Origin: Betaproteobacteria bacterium
GTDB taxonomy: Bacteria > Pseudomonadota > Gammaproteobacteria > Burkholderiales > SG8-41
NCBI GenBank assembly: GCA_021730905.1
Contig: JAKFYK010000068.1
Span: 1 to 64,000 of the forward strand
DNA: 64,000 nt
Direction of reading: 5' to 3'
The notes beneath the pieces are model-generated. The model did not search any database. It worked only from the letters and a program-made list of their open reading frames with translations, and had not been told where the DNA came from. The translations under genes and the position numbers were made by a program. Positions 1 to 6,953 of the stretch are shown piece by piece (within the stretch, counting starts at the first letter, position 1; each line of letters begins with the position of its first letter).

Positions 1-413
1 TGCACGCCCAGTCCCAGCATCTGCGTGAGATAGCTCATGGTCGATTCGCCGCCGTAGCCCTGCCAGTTGGTGTTGGTGGCAAAACTCACCGCGGTATTGA
101 ACGACGAGTCGGCCGACACAGCGCCCATCTTCTGCGGATTAAGCGGCAGCACATCCTGTAGCCGTTGTAGTGCGTAAACCGCCGCAAAGCCCAGCACATT
201 GAACCAGAGGGTTGCCGACAGGTAACGCTTCCAGTCCATATCGTCTTCCGGCTTTACGCCGGCGACGTCATACACCAGGGGCTCAAGCCAGCCGAAGACG
301 GGAGACATGAATGTCCGCTTGCCCTCGTAAACATTCGCCATGTAGGCGCCGAGCGGCTTCACGAGTGCGAGTAGCACTACGATGAAGAATGTGCATTGGA
401 GAAAAGCGTTCAT
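1..413 (-). CDS. kdpA: Potassium-transporting ATPase subunit KdpA (5' part, runs off the window)
   Basis: This is the potassium channel-like subunit of the KdpFABC P-type ATPase, an inner-membrane high-affinity K+ pump induced by K+ limitation. About 137 N-terminal residues are visible. They start MNAFLQCTFF, form a first membrane helix, and contain the conserved TNTNWQGYGGE stretch, which belongs to the first selectivity-filter region of KdpA. The remaining three quarters lie left of the window. The ATG overlaps the kdpF stop by one base (TGATG), so the two are translationally coupled. Transcription presumably comes from the KdpE-like promoter at 604-665. Identification is secure from the filter sequence and the kdpF neighbour. 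Confidence 0.95.
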   Translation of the reverse strand, partial: MNAFLQCTFFIVVLLALVKPLGAYMANVYEGKRTFMSPVFGWLEPLVYDVAGVKPEDDMDWKRYLSATLWFNVLGFAAVYALQRLQDVLPLNPQKMGAVSADSSFNTAVSFATNTNWQGYGGESTMSYLTQMLGLGV

Positions 414-502
414 CAGAAATCCTCCGCATTCAGCAAGGCGTAGACCAGGTACGCCGCGAGCGCGACGGCGAGAATCAACGCGAGCAGTTCAAAGCCGCTC
501 AT
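413..502 (-). CDS. kdpF: KdpF small membrane subunit of the Kdp ATPase
   Basis: A 29-residue hydrophobic peptide, MSGFELLALILAVALAAYLV followed by YALLNAEDF, matching KdpF in size, single membrane helix and position directly before kdpA. In other bacteria KdpF is a lipid-like stabiliser of the KdpABC complex in the inner membrane. The stop codon overlaps the kdpA start by one base, and its own ATG overlaps the stop of the preceding small gene by four bases (ATGA). It is too short for ordinary gene finders but is well supported by this coupling. Confidence 0.9.
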   Translation of the reverse strand: MSGFELLALILAVALAAYLVYALLNAEDF

Positions 503-594
503 GATTTGCGCTCCATTAGGCGGGCGCACAACGCGCCGAGTCCGCAGGTTGCGACGAAGAGCGCAATCGCGATCAACAAAAAGATCAGATCCAT
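499..594 (-). CDS. Kdp-operon small membrane protein of unknown function
   Basis: A 31-residue protein (MDLIFLLIAIALFVATCGLG then ALCARLMERKS) with one hydrophobic helix and a basic, arginine-containing tail. The start is fixed by an AGGAGG ribosome-binding site seven bases upstream; a longer in-frame form from 687 would cross the promoter and is less likely. Its stop overlaps the kdpF ATG by four bases. Short proteins of this kind are often found just before kdpF or kdpA in other proteobacteria, but I know of no assigned role. By position it is the first gene of the kdp transcript and may be an accessory subunit. Confidence 0.75.
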   Translation of the reverse strand: MDLIFLLIAIALFVATCGLGALCARLMERKS

Positions 595-603
595 TTCGAG
601 CCT

Positions 604-665
604 CCTGTTTCGTGGTGCTGCAGGTAGTAATCTAGGGACGACCGCGTAAAAAAGCGGTAAAGAAT
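604..665 (-). promoter_or_regulatory. kdp promoter with tandem KdpE-like boxes
   Basis: Read on the minus strand, this region has two TTTAC boxes spaced 11 bp apart (644-663), then a TAGATT -10-like element, a CTGCAG and the AGGAGG ribosome-binding site of the first kdp gene. Tandem TTTA(T/C)A boxes at 11-bp spacing are the layout of the KdpE site upstream of kdpF in Escherichia coli. A near copy of the whole block lies at 1685-1746 before an unrelated operon. Assignment to KdpE is inferred from position and spacing. Confidence 0.65.
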
Positions 666-683
666 TCGCATATAACCCCAACC

Positions 684-800
684 TCATGAAATGCTTGAAC
701 TTTTACCCGGATGCTCGAAGTCATCGAAGCGCATCCATTTCTTCGTGAACGGGACGCAGACGAGGGTACCTTCCCCCCGGAAGAGTGCTCCTTGATGCAT
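684..800 (-). CDS. Possible 38-residue protein at the end of the kdp-linked small-gene operon
   Basis: An open frame of 38 residues begins with ATG one base after the stop of the preceding 36-residue gene (TGATATG) and ends before the kdp promoter. The product is MHQGALFRGEG... with a central VCVPFTKKWMRFDDF stretch, which has a protein-like mixture of charged and aromatic residues and no membrane helix. There is no clear ribosome-binding site, so translation would depend on coupling to the gene before it. I do not recognise it. It is offered because the rest of the cluster is packed just as tightly. Confidence 0.35.
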   Translation of the reverse strand: MHQGALFRGEGTLVCVPFTKKWMRFDDFEHPGKSSSIS

Positions 801-801
801 A

Positions 802-912
802 TCAAGGTTTCCTATTTCTGCGGTGACGGAGCCTCTTGACAATGACATAGGCGCAGCATGCCGGCACGATAAGCACCGTCACGGCAAGTCCGATCGTGGC
901 GAGAGTGGTCAT
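802..912 (-). CDS. Small single-helix membrane protein, kdp-linked operon
   Basis: A 36-residue protein, MTTLATIGLAVTVLIVPACC followed by AYVIVKRLRHRRNRKP. It has one membrane helix with a pair of cysteines at its end and a strongly basic tail that would sit in the cytoplasm. Its ATG overlaps the stop of the zinc-ribbon-like gene upstream by four bases (ATGA), which supports both the gene and its start. No family is recognised. It is the fourth gene of an operon whose promoter is a near copy of the kdp promoter. Confidence 0.65.
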   Translation of the reverse strand: MTTLATIGLAVTVLIVPACCAYVIVKRLRHRRNRKP

Positions 913-1139
913 GGGAGATTACAGGCGTTATCGGCTGTGGAATCCGGCTGTCTGTCTGCAGTCATCACGTATGTCGGGGCCGGACGGGACGTCCGCCGCT
1001 CCTTTTCTCGCCAGTGCTGGTGGCGTCGATCTGCCTCACAATCCGGGCTGCAGGTAATCTGCCGTCCGTACGCAAACCGGTGTCGCGCCGGTGAGACTTC
1101 GTGCAGCGCTCCGCAAACGGGGCATTTGTGCAAAGGCAT
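909..1139 (-). CDS. Small zinc-finger-like protein, kdp-linked operon
   Basis: A 76-residue soluble protein with two cysteine pairs, CPVC at residues 6-9 and CSPDC at residues 30-34, separated by a basic segment. This is the layout of a treble-clef or zinc-ribbon site. The pairs are followed by a very basic RRHQHWREKERR helix. An AAGG ribosome-binding site precedes the ATG, which lies nine bases after the stop of the IS110-like gene. Its stop overlaps the next gene by four bases. Function is unknown; zinc binding is inferred from the cysteines and nucleic-acid contact is possible because of the basic helix. Confidence 0.65.
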   Translation of the reverse strand: MPLHKCPVCGALHEVSPARHRFAYGRQITCSPDCEADRRHQHWREKERRTSRPAPTYVMTADRQPDSTADNACNLP

Positions 1140-1147
1140 GGTGTGCC

Positions 1148-1534
1148 TTAGGTCAGTCGTTCGGCTAAATACGCCAGCCGTTGTGCGCGCTCTTCTAGGT
1201 TTGCCGGTGTGGCCTCGCGTCCCGGGCGGGACGAAGCCTCAATCACGCGCGGCGCGATGAGCGTCACCTCGCCGACCGGCAGCGTGGCAAGGCTCATTGC
1301 GATCGCCATCGTGGCAGCACCGCAAGAGCGGATGCACACGTTCGGTCGGGCCGTGCCGCGCCCGAGGCGTTCGTGCAATGCTGATACACCGGCTGCGCCA
1401 GCGGGGTAGTGGACAGTCGTGACCGGTATCTTGTTAACGCGCTCAGCGACAATCATCGTGCCGTCTTCGGCGAGGTCGATGCCATAGCATCGTCGATCCG
1501 GAGGTTCATTGGGGTTTTGCATGGAAGGCATCAC
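1148..1534 (-). CDS. Stand-alone protein resembling the N-terminal DEDD domain of IS110 transposases, likely inactive
   Basis: A 128-residue protein. The start YGIDLAEDGTM recalls the RNase H-like opening of IS110-family transposases (GIDVSKxxL). The end, LIAPRVIEASSR ... AQRLAYLAERL, recalls the NPRxVRxFARA ... ARxLAxxAERL end of that domain. The catalytic acidic residues expected at the LEATG position and in the TDxxDA segment appear to be replaced, so catalysis is unlikely. The C-terminal transposase part and the target ends are absent. The GTG at 1534 overlaps the previous stop by four bases (GTGA); an ATG at 1531 is the alternative. The homology is judged by eye only and needs a profile search. 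Confidence 0.6.
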   Translation of the reverse strand: MMPSMQNPNEPPDRRCYGIDLAEDGTMIVAERVNKIPVTTVHYPAGAAGVSALHERLGRGTARPNVCIRSCGAATMAIAMSLATLPVGEVTLIAPRVIEASSRPGREATPANLEERAQRLAYLAERLT

Positions 1535-1656
1535 AGTAGAAAGCGGGCCGCCAGATGTATCACCAGCGGTATGCCGAACAGCACAAGTAGTGCTACGCTC
1601 CCGAAGGTGTACGATCCCAGCGGGTCGAATGGTTTTTCCGTCCTAATCATCTTCAT
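1531..1656 (-). CDS. Small membrane protein, first gene of the kdp-linked operon
   Basis: A 41-residue protein, MKMIRTEKPFDPLGSYTFGS and then a hydrophobic helix VALLVLFGIPLVIHLAARFLL. A GAAAGGAA ribosome-binding site precedes the ATG. It overlaps the next gene by four bases. It is too short for usual gene calling. No known family is recognised; the size and single helix recall accessory subunits of membrane complexes. It follows directly from the promoter copy at 1685-1746. Confidence 0.65.
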   Translation of the reverse strand: MKMIRTEKPFDPLGSYTFGSVALLVLFGIPLVIHLAARFLL

Positions 1657-1684
1657 GAGTGCATTCCTTTCCGCCGTGTGGCCT

Positions 1685-1746
1685 TCTGTTTCCTGGCTCT
1701 GCAGGAGACAATCTACGGATGGCTGTGTAAAAATGGTGTAAAGAAA
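1685..1746 (-). promoter_or_regulatory. Second copy of the kdp-type promoter
   Basis: Minus-strand reading aligns without gaps to the kdp promoter at 604-665. It has two TTTACAC boxes 11 bp apart (1725-1743), TAGATT as a -10-like element, CTGCAG at the same distance, then GGAAACAGAAGGC matching CGAAACAGGAGGC in the first copy. It lies about 30 bp upstream of the five-gene small-protein operon. The similarity spans about 65 bp, which suggests duplication or shared constraint and predicts KdpE control of the unknown operon. Confidence 0.65.
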
Positions 1747-1934
1747 TGCGCTGCTACGAGGAAATCGGCCATCTCGAACAAATACTCACCCCCCAGGAGC
1801 GTTCGAGGATTTTGGTCGTTTAGGAATATCTGCCTGTCGCAGGCAGGCGTGCGGCTAATTCTGGGAGATCGCGATCGAGCAATGTCCGCAATGAGGGGGC
1901 CGCAAATCCCGCTCCTGGCCGGTTGCAACCAAAG

Positions 1935-2963
1935 CTAATCCGCCTTGGCGCCCGCCGCGCGCACCACCTTTGTCCACTTCGCGATTTCCGATCGCAGGAA
2001 TTCCCCGCACGCTTCCGGCGAATTGCCGACCGGTTCGGTGCCCAGTGCGGCGAAGCGATCCTTTACCGCTGCGCTGTGCACTGCTTTCACGATTTCGGCG
2101 TTGAGCTTGTTGATGACATCGCGCGGCACGCCGCTGGGCGCGAGCATCATGTACCACCCTGTAACCTCAAAGCCCGGCACACCCGACTCGGACACGGTGG
2201 GAATCTCCGGCGTCAGTGCCAATCGCTTCGGTCCCGTGACCGCAATGCCGCGCAGCCGACCTGACTTGATCGGCGTTATCGCAGCACTGGTACTGCTCAT
2301 CATGAAATCGATTTCGCCGCTCATCAATGCCGTCGCAGATTGCGCCGCGCTCTTGTAAGGCACGTGCACCAGCGTGGCCCCGGTCATGTGCTGCAACAGC
2401 ACGCCGCCCAGATGGTTGGCACTGCCGTTGCCCGACGAACCGTACGTCATCCGTCCCGGCCTGGCTTTAGCAAGCGCGATCAATTCCTTGACGTTTTTTA
2501 CCGGCACGCTGGGATGTGTAGACAGAAAATACTGCCCAGTAGTGAGCTGCGAAATCGCGACGAAATCCTTTAGCGTGTCGTACGGCAGTTTTGCCTGGAG
2601 GCTGGGATTGATCGATAGCTCCGGCGACGATGTCATCAATGTGTAGCCGTCGGGGGCCGATTTCGCGACGACTTCGGTGCCAATCAGCGTGCCCGCGCCG
2701 GGACGATTTTCCACCACCACCGGCACACCCATTTGCTCCGACAGTTTTTGCGAAACAATACGCCCGGTCACATCGGTACCGCCACCAGGCCCTAGCGCGA
2801 CAATCATGCGTATCGCTCGATTGGGATAGGACTGTGCGGCAGCACACATCGCATACGTGCAAGCACAAGTGATCATCGCGGCGCGAAAAAACCTCCTCAT
2901 GACGCAGCCGTCGCTGTTATCGACTTCGCCATAAATGACCGATGCGATGCCCGTGTATGCCAT
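1935..2963 (-). CDS. Bug/TctC-family periplasmic solute-binding receptor
   Basis: Tripartite tricarboxylate transporter receptor, a periplasmic protein that captures organic acids. The mature part shows the family pattern PNRAIRMIVALGPGGGTD, then VVVENRPGAGTLIGTEVVAK, SAPDGYTL, HVPYKS and a C-terminal LRSEIAKWTKVV. Two starts are possible. ATG 2963 has a GAGGAA ribosome-binding site but adds 21 residues before the signal peptide. ATG 2900 (MRRFFRAAMITCACTYAMCA) gives a classic signal peptide and the usual length of about 321 residues but lacks a clear ribosome-binding site. It is transcribed divergently from a second Bug gene. No TctA/TctB permease is nearby, so the substrate and any transport role are unknown. 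Confidence 0.85.
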   Translation of the reverse strand: MAYTGIASVIYGEVDNSDGCVMRRFFRAAMITCACTYAMCAAAQSYPNRAIRMIVALGPGGGTDVTGRIVSQKLSEQMGVPVVVENRPGAGTLIGTEVVAKSAPDGYTLMTSSPELSINPSLQAKLPYDTLKDFVAISQLTTGQYFLSTHPSVPVKNVKELIALAKARPGRMTYGSSGNGSANHLGGVLLQHMTGATLVHVPYKSAAQSATALMSGEIDFMMSSTSAAITPIKSGRLRGIAVTGPKRLALTPEIPTVSESGVPGFEVTGWYMMLAPSGVPRDVINKLNAEIVKAVHSAAVKDRFAALGTEPVGNSPEACGEFLRSEIAKWTKVVRAAGAKAD

Positions 2964-3004
2964 GGTGATTCCTCAAGCGTAATGACTCATGGATGGTAAT
3001 TCGG

Positions 3005-3029
3005 AACCGCTTATTATGGAATAGCGGTT
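3005..3029. promoter_or_regulatory. Inverted repeat between two divergent Bug genes
   Basis: AACCGC and GCGGTT flank an AT-rich centre in which TATT and AATA also pair, so nearly the whole 25 bp forms an imperfect palindrome. It sits midway in the 120-bp region between the divergent receptor genes, about where an operator shared by both promoters would be. No regulator gene is adjacent. Confidence 0.4.
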
Positions 3030-3086
3030 TTCCGTGATCGTGTTTCCATTTACCATTCACCGTCCAGATGCCGCTCTGAAACCATC

Positions 3087-4034
3087 ATGAAACTGCTCGC
3101 CACCCTTCTTGCGCTGCTCGCCATGCCTCTCGCGGCGCAAAATTACCCCTCAAGACCCATACGCATGATGGTGCCCGCGGCCGCAGCAGGAGTCACCGAC
3201 ATCGCTGCGCGTGTGCTGGCGCCGCGTCTCGGCGAAGCGCTGAGGCAGTCAGTGGTGGTGGAGAATCGTGCCGGAGCCGGCGGCATTATCGGCACCGACA
3301 TCGTCGCCAAAGCCGCGCCAGATGGCCATACGCTGATCACCGTCTTCGACAGCTTCGTCTCCAACCCCTTCGTATTCAAGAAAGTGCCTTACGACACACT
3401 GAAAGACTTCGCACCGGTCTCGTTGCTGATACGCGGGCCGCAAATCTTCGTAGCAACGCCCCATCTTGGCGCAAAATCGTTCAACGAATTCGTGGCAATA
3501 GCCAAAGCCAAACCGGTGGCGATACGCTACGCCACTGCCGGACCGGCTACCTCAAGCCGGCTCTCGGTTGAACTTTTCAAATCGATCAGCAAGCTGGACG
3601 GCACCACCATATTCTTCAAAGGCGGCGGCCCGGCGCTCAATGATCTGCTGGGCGGCCATGTGGATGTGATGATTGCATCCGCCGGGCTGGTGTTGAGCCA
3701 CGTCAGAAGCGGCCGGCTGCATGCGCTGGCGGTGAGTTCAAAGAGCCGCACGGCGCTTGCGCCCGGCTTACCGGCGATCAGCGAGTTCTATCCGCAGTTC
3801 GAAGCCCAATCGTGGGTAGGCATGCTTGCGCCTGCAGCAACGCCGCGCACGATTATCCGGCGCCTGGTTGGCGAAGTGAACACAGTACTGGCGGACACCG
3901 AAGTAAAAGATCGATTCAACACCTTAGGCTTCGAAATCGTCGGCGGTGCGCCGGAGCAATTCGGTGAATGGCTGCGCACCGAATCACTGAAATGGGGCAA
4001 GGTGATCCGCGACAACAATATCACCGCGGAGTAG
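3087..4034 (+). CDS. Bug/TctC-family periplasmic solute-binding receptor
   Basis: A 315-residue receptor with a short signal peptide (MKLLATLLALLAMPLAAQ), the NYPSRPIRMMVPAAAAG start of the mature protein, VVVENRAGAGGIIGTDIVAK and KVPYDTLKDFAPVS. The usual glycine-rich PGGGTD loop reads PAAAAGVTD, and HVPYKG reads IFFKGG. Both loops line the carboxylate pocket in this family, so ligand preference may differ from its neighbours. It diverges from the Bug gene at 1935-2963, with an inverted repeat between them, and is followed by a glutathione S-transferase gene 57 bp downstream. Confidence 0.85.
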   Translation: MKLLATLLALLAMPLAAQNYPSRPIRMMVPAAAAGVTDIAARVLAPRLGEALRQSVVVENRAGAGGIIGTDIVAKAAPDGHTLITVFDSFVSNPFVFKKVPYDTLKDFAPVSLLIRGPQIFVATPHLGAKSFNEFVAIAKAKPVAIRYATAGPATSSRLSVELFKSISKLDGTTIFFKGGGPALNDLLGGHVDVMIASAGLVLSHVRSGRLHALAVSSKSRTALAPGLPAISEFYPQFEAQSWVGMLAPAATPRTIIRRLVGEVNTVLADTEVKDRFNTLGFEIVGGAPEQFGEWLRTESLKWGKVIRDNNITAE

Positions 4035-4090
4035 TATTTGCGCTGCGCTCGCGTCACACCTACACTCGGATCTGAATCAAGGGAGATATT

Positions 4091-4711
4091 GTGCTGAAAA
4101 TATGGGGACGCAAGAATTCGATCAACGTACAAAAGGTGCTGTGGACCTGCGGCGAGCTTGCGCTGCCGTTCGAGCGCATCGACGCCGGCATGGCCTTTGG
4201 CGTGAATAACACATCCGAATACAAAACGATGAATCCGAACGGGCTGGTACCGTTGATGAACCACGACGGATTCCTGCTGTGGGAATCGCACGCCATCGTG
4301 CGCTATCTCGCGCGGCTGAATGGCCCCGGTGCGTTGTTGCCTGCCGATACACGCTCGGCCGCCGATGCCGACCGCTGGATGGAATGGTACAGCACCACTT
4401 TATGGCTCAATCTGAAGCCGGTATTCTGGAATATGGTGCGCACGCCGCCTGAAAAACGCGACATGGTTTTAGTCGAATCCAGCCGCAAACTGCTTGCCGC
4501 GAACTTTGAAATCGTCGATGCGTTGCTCGCCCAACAGGATTACATGGCCGGCAAGGCATTCAGCATGGGCGACATTCCGATGGGTGTCGCCGCCTACCGT
4601 TGGTACGGCATGGCGATCGAACGTCCTGCGCTGAAACATCTCGATGCCTGGTACAGCCGTCTGTGTGTGCGGCCGGCGTTCAGGGAACACGCCATGTTGC
4701 CGCTCACGTAG
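4091..4711 (+). CDS. Glutathione S-transferase family protein
   Basis: A 206-residue cytosolic GST-like enzyme. Residues 1-80 form the thioredoxin-like glutathione-binding domain: MLKIWGRKNSINVQKVLWTC with a serine at the usual catalytic place, the cis-proline turn NGLVPLM, and the WESHAIVRYLAR segment that binds the gamma-glutamyl part. Residues 90-200 form the helical substrate domain. The start is GTG, preceded by GGGAGATATT. It could share a transcript with the Bug receptor upstream. The family does conjugation, dehalogenation, isomerisation or peroxide chemistry; nothing here selects among these. Confidence 0.85.
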   Translation: MLKIWGRKNSINVQKVLWTCGELALPFERIDAGMAFGVNNTSEYKTMNPNGLVPLMNHDGFLLWESHAIVRYLARLNGPGALLPADTRSAADADRWMEWYSTTLWLNLKPVFWNMVRTPPEKRDMVLVESSRKLLAANFEIVDALLAQQDYMAGKAFSMGDIPMGVAAYRWYGMAIERPALKHLDAWYSRLCVRPAFREHAMLPLT

Positions 4712-4728
4712 AAATATAAAATACTTAA

Positions 4729-4744
4729 TAAAAACAAATACTTA
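4729..4744 (-). repeat. AT-rich 16-bp element, copy 1 (perfect)
   Basis: On the minus strand this is TAAGTATTTGTTTTTA, the consensus of a dispersed element in this window. It ends four bases before the ATG of the queuosine-precursor transporter. A second partial ATACTTA lies just upstream, extending the AT-rich part to about 30 bp. Confidence 0.7.
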
Positions 4745-4747
4745 CAG

Positions 4748-5464
4748 ATGAAAAATCCAACGCCCTCCGTTCGCGAATACCGCTACTTCAACCTGGTGAT
4801 GGTAGCGTTCGTCACGGTGCTGATTTGTTCGAACCTGATTGGTCCGGCAAAGATTGCGCAGGTGGACTTGCCGCTATGGGGCCTGCTGACATTTGGTGCG
4901 GGCGTCCTGTTTTTCCCGATCTCGTACGTGTTCGGCGACATACTCACCGAGGTCTATGGTTACGCCCGCGCGCGCAAAGTGATCTGGAGCGGTTTTGCCG
5001 CCCTGGCGTTCGCGTCGATCATGGCAAGCATCGTGGTCGCCTTGCCGCCCGCGCCGTTCTGGAAGCATCAGGCGGCATATGAAGTGGCGTTCGGCTCGAC
5101 CTGGCGCATCGTGCTGGCGTCAATGATCGCTTATTTCTGCGGCGAGTTTGTTAACTCGCTGGTGCTGGCAAAAATGAAACTGATAACGCAAGGCCGCCAC
5201 CTGTGGAGCCGCACCATCGGTTCCACCATCGCCGGCGAAGCAGTGGATTCTGCGCTGTTTTATCCGCTCGCGTTCTATGGCACCGGCATCATTCCAGACG
5301 ACAAGCTGCTGCTGGTGATGCTTGCACAATTTACCCTGAAAGTCGGCGTGGAAATCCTGTTCACGCCCATCACCTACAAGATCGTGAACTGGCTCAAGCG
5401 CGCGGAAAACGAAGACTATTACGACCGCCAGACGAATTTCAATCCGTTTCATCTCAAGGACTGA
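4748..5464 (+). CDS. yhhQ: Queuosine precursor transporter (YhhQ/VUT family)
   Basis: A 238-residue inner-membrane protein of the vitamin-uptake-transporter superfamily. Members import preQ0/preQ1, precursors of the tRNA wobble base queuosine. The family hallmarks are present: FPISYVFGDILTEVYGYARAR at residues 56-76, the SNLIGPAKIA segment after the first helix, and IAGEAVDSALFYPLAF near 170. About six hydrophobic helices are visible. It starts 36 bp after the GST gene, with an AT-rich 16-bp element in the gap. A tRNA-Pro gene lies downstream on the other strand. Confidence 0.9.
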   Translation: MKNPTPSVREYRYFNLVMVAFVTVLICSNLIGPAKIAQVDLPLWGLLTFGAGVLFFPISYVFGDILTEVYGYARARKVIWSGFAALAFASIMASIVVALPPAPFWKHQAAYEVAFGSTWRIVLASMIAYFCGEFVNSLVLAKMKLITQGRHLWSRTIGSTIAGEAVDSALFYPLAFYGTGIIPDDKLLLVMLAQFTLKVGVEILFTPITYKIVNWLKRAENEDYYDRQTNFNPFHLKD

Positions 5465-5535
5465 AAGCCTTCGTCGCGAAGACTCCGGTGCCCAGACGAA
5501 TCAGGCGAAGAAAAATTTGAGAGAAAGCTGAAAAT

Positions 5536-5612
5536 TGGTCAGGGAGGTGAGATTCGAACTCACGACCTCCTGCTCCCAAAGCAGGCGCGCTACCGGACTA
5601 CGCTACACCCTG
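5536..5612 (-). tRNA. tRNA-Pro (anticodon UGG)
   Basis: A 77-nt cloverleaf on the minus strand. Acceptor strands CAGGGTG and CTCCCTG pair with one mismatch at 6:67. The anticodon stem CCTGC/GCAGG holds the loop TTTGGGA with anticodon TGG. The T arm contains GTTCGAATC, and a genomically encoded CCA follows. It lies between two plus-strand genes and is transcribed on its own. Confidence 0.97.
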
Positions 5613-5721
5613 ACTGAACCGCTATTTTAGCCGATTTTCGACCCCGTATCATCCTGTGGTCTAAGATACCCGAAACGCCGATGAGGTTGCGCTACACTCG
5701 GTTTTTCAAGCTGTTTCATCC

Positions 5722-6936
5722 ATGACTGAAAAGAAAAACTGGCGCACGCCCGCCGTTGTCGTCGCCTGCGGCGGTTTGGCCATGACGATAGTACTCGGCA
5801 CGCGTCACGGCTTCGGACTTTATCTGCAGCCGATGACGCTCGATCTGGGCATCAGCCGCGAGACGTTCGCCTTCGCCATTGCGCTGCAAAACCTGTTTTA
5901 CGGATTCTCGCAGCCGCTCACCGGCATGATCGCCGACAAATTCGGCGCGGCACGCGTGATGGCCACTGGCACCATAGCCTACGCCATCGGGTTGATTCTA
6001 ATGTCGCATTCAACTACGGGAATGGAACTCAATCTGAGCGCCGGCCTGCTGATCGGCATGGCGCTGGGCTGCTGCGGGTTCAGCACGGTGTATGGCGTGA
6101 TCGGACGCGTGGTTCCCGCAGAAAAACGCAGCACCGCCATGGGCGTCGTCGGCGCAGCGGGCTCGCTCGGACAGTTTCTGATGCTGCCGTATGGGCAGTT
6201 GCTCATCAATCACCTGGGTTGGCAACAGGCGCTACTGATTCTCGCCATCACGGTTTTATTGTTGCTGCCCCTGTCGACTGCGTTGGTCGAAGACAGGACG
6301 GCGCAAGCTCAAGCGCAATTCAAGCAGTCGATACCAGCGGCACTGCGCGAAGCCTTCAGCCACCGCGGATTCATGCTGATGTGCATCGCTTATACGGTCT
6401 GCGGATTTCAGCTGCTTTTTATTTCAGTGCACTTCCCGGCATATCTGGTGGACCAGAATATGACACCCGCGACCGGCATGATCGCGCTGGCGCTGATTGG
6501 CCTGTTTAATACCTTCGGCAGTTATACTTGGGGCTGGCTGGGCAGCCGCTACACCAAAAAGTATCTGCTGGCGACGCTCTACTTCACGCGCGCGATGGTG
6601 ATCATGGCCTTCATTCTGACGCCGCTGTCACCAATGACGGTTTATCTTTTTTCCGCCGCGATCGGATTTCTGTGGCTGGGCACGGCACCGGTCACCAGCG
6701 CGCTGATCGCGCAGATATTCGGCGCGCGCTACTTGTCCACGTTAAGCGGCTGCGCCTTCATGTTTCATCAGGTCGGCAGTTTCCTCGGGGTATGGATCGG
6801 CGGTCGTATTTTTGATGCGACCGGTTCCTACAACCTGATGTGGTGGATTACCATCTTCGCCGGCATCGTGGCGGCACTGCTCAGTTTACCGGTCGACGAA
6901 CGCCAGATTCCACGCAACGCAGCCGCGCCCGCCTGA
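5722..6936 (+). CDS. Major facilitator superfamily transporter
   Basis: A 404-residue inner-membrane carrier with twelve predicted helices. The opening (VVVACGGLAMTIVLGTRHGF then GLYLQPM) and the GMIADKFGAARVMATG loop between helices 2 and 3 fit MFS members of the monocarboxylate/oxalate-formate antiporter type. The second half begins near residue 210 (HRGFMLMCIAYTVCGFQLLF). The gene converges on a LysR regulator with only 17 bp between stops, so regulation by that neighbour is possible but not shown. The substrate is not evident; an organic anion is the best guess. Confidence 0.85.
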   Translation: MTEKKNWRTPAVVVACGGLAMTIVLGTRHGFGLYLQPMTLDLGISRETFAFAIALQNLFYGFSQPLTGMIADKFGAARVMATGTIAYAIGLILMSHSTTGMELNLSAGLLIGMALGCCGFSTVYGVIGRVVPAEKRSTAMGVVGAAGSLGQFLMLPYGQLLINHLGWQQALLILAITVLLLLPLSTALVEDRTAQAQAQFKQSIPAALREAFSHRGFMLMCIAYTVCGFQLLFISVHFPAYLVDQNMTPATGMIALALIGLFNTFGSYTWGWLGSRYTKKYLLATLYFTRAMVIMAFILTPLSPMTVYLFSAAIGFLWLGTAPVTSALIAQIFGARYLSTLSGCAFMFHQVGSFLGVWIGGRIFDATGSYNLMWWITIFAGIVAALLSLPVDERQIPRNAAAPA

Positions 6937-6953
6937 CTGCCGTTCAGACGGCA

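Noticed and set aside
499-687. 62-residue form of the first kdp-operon protein
   Set aside because: The extra N-terminal half would lie over the promoter; an AGGAGG site and the membrane helix support the shorter form from 594.
791-806. CTTGAT-GCAT-ATCAAG palindrome as a terminator or operator
   Set aside because: The stem is short and AT-rich, it lies across the coupled stop and start of two small genes, and no T tract follows.
1831-1847. CTGCCTG-TCG-CAGGCAG hairpin as a terminator
   Set aside because: No T run follows on either strand, and it is about 90 bp past the Bug stop.
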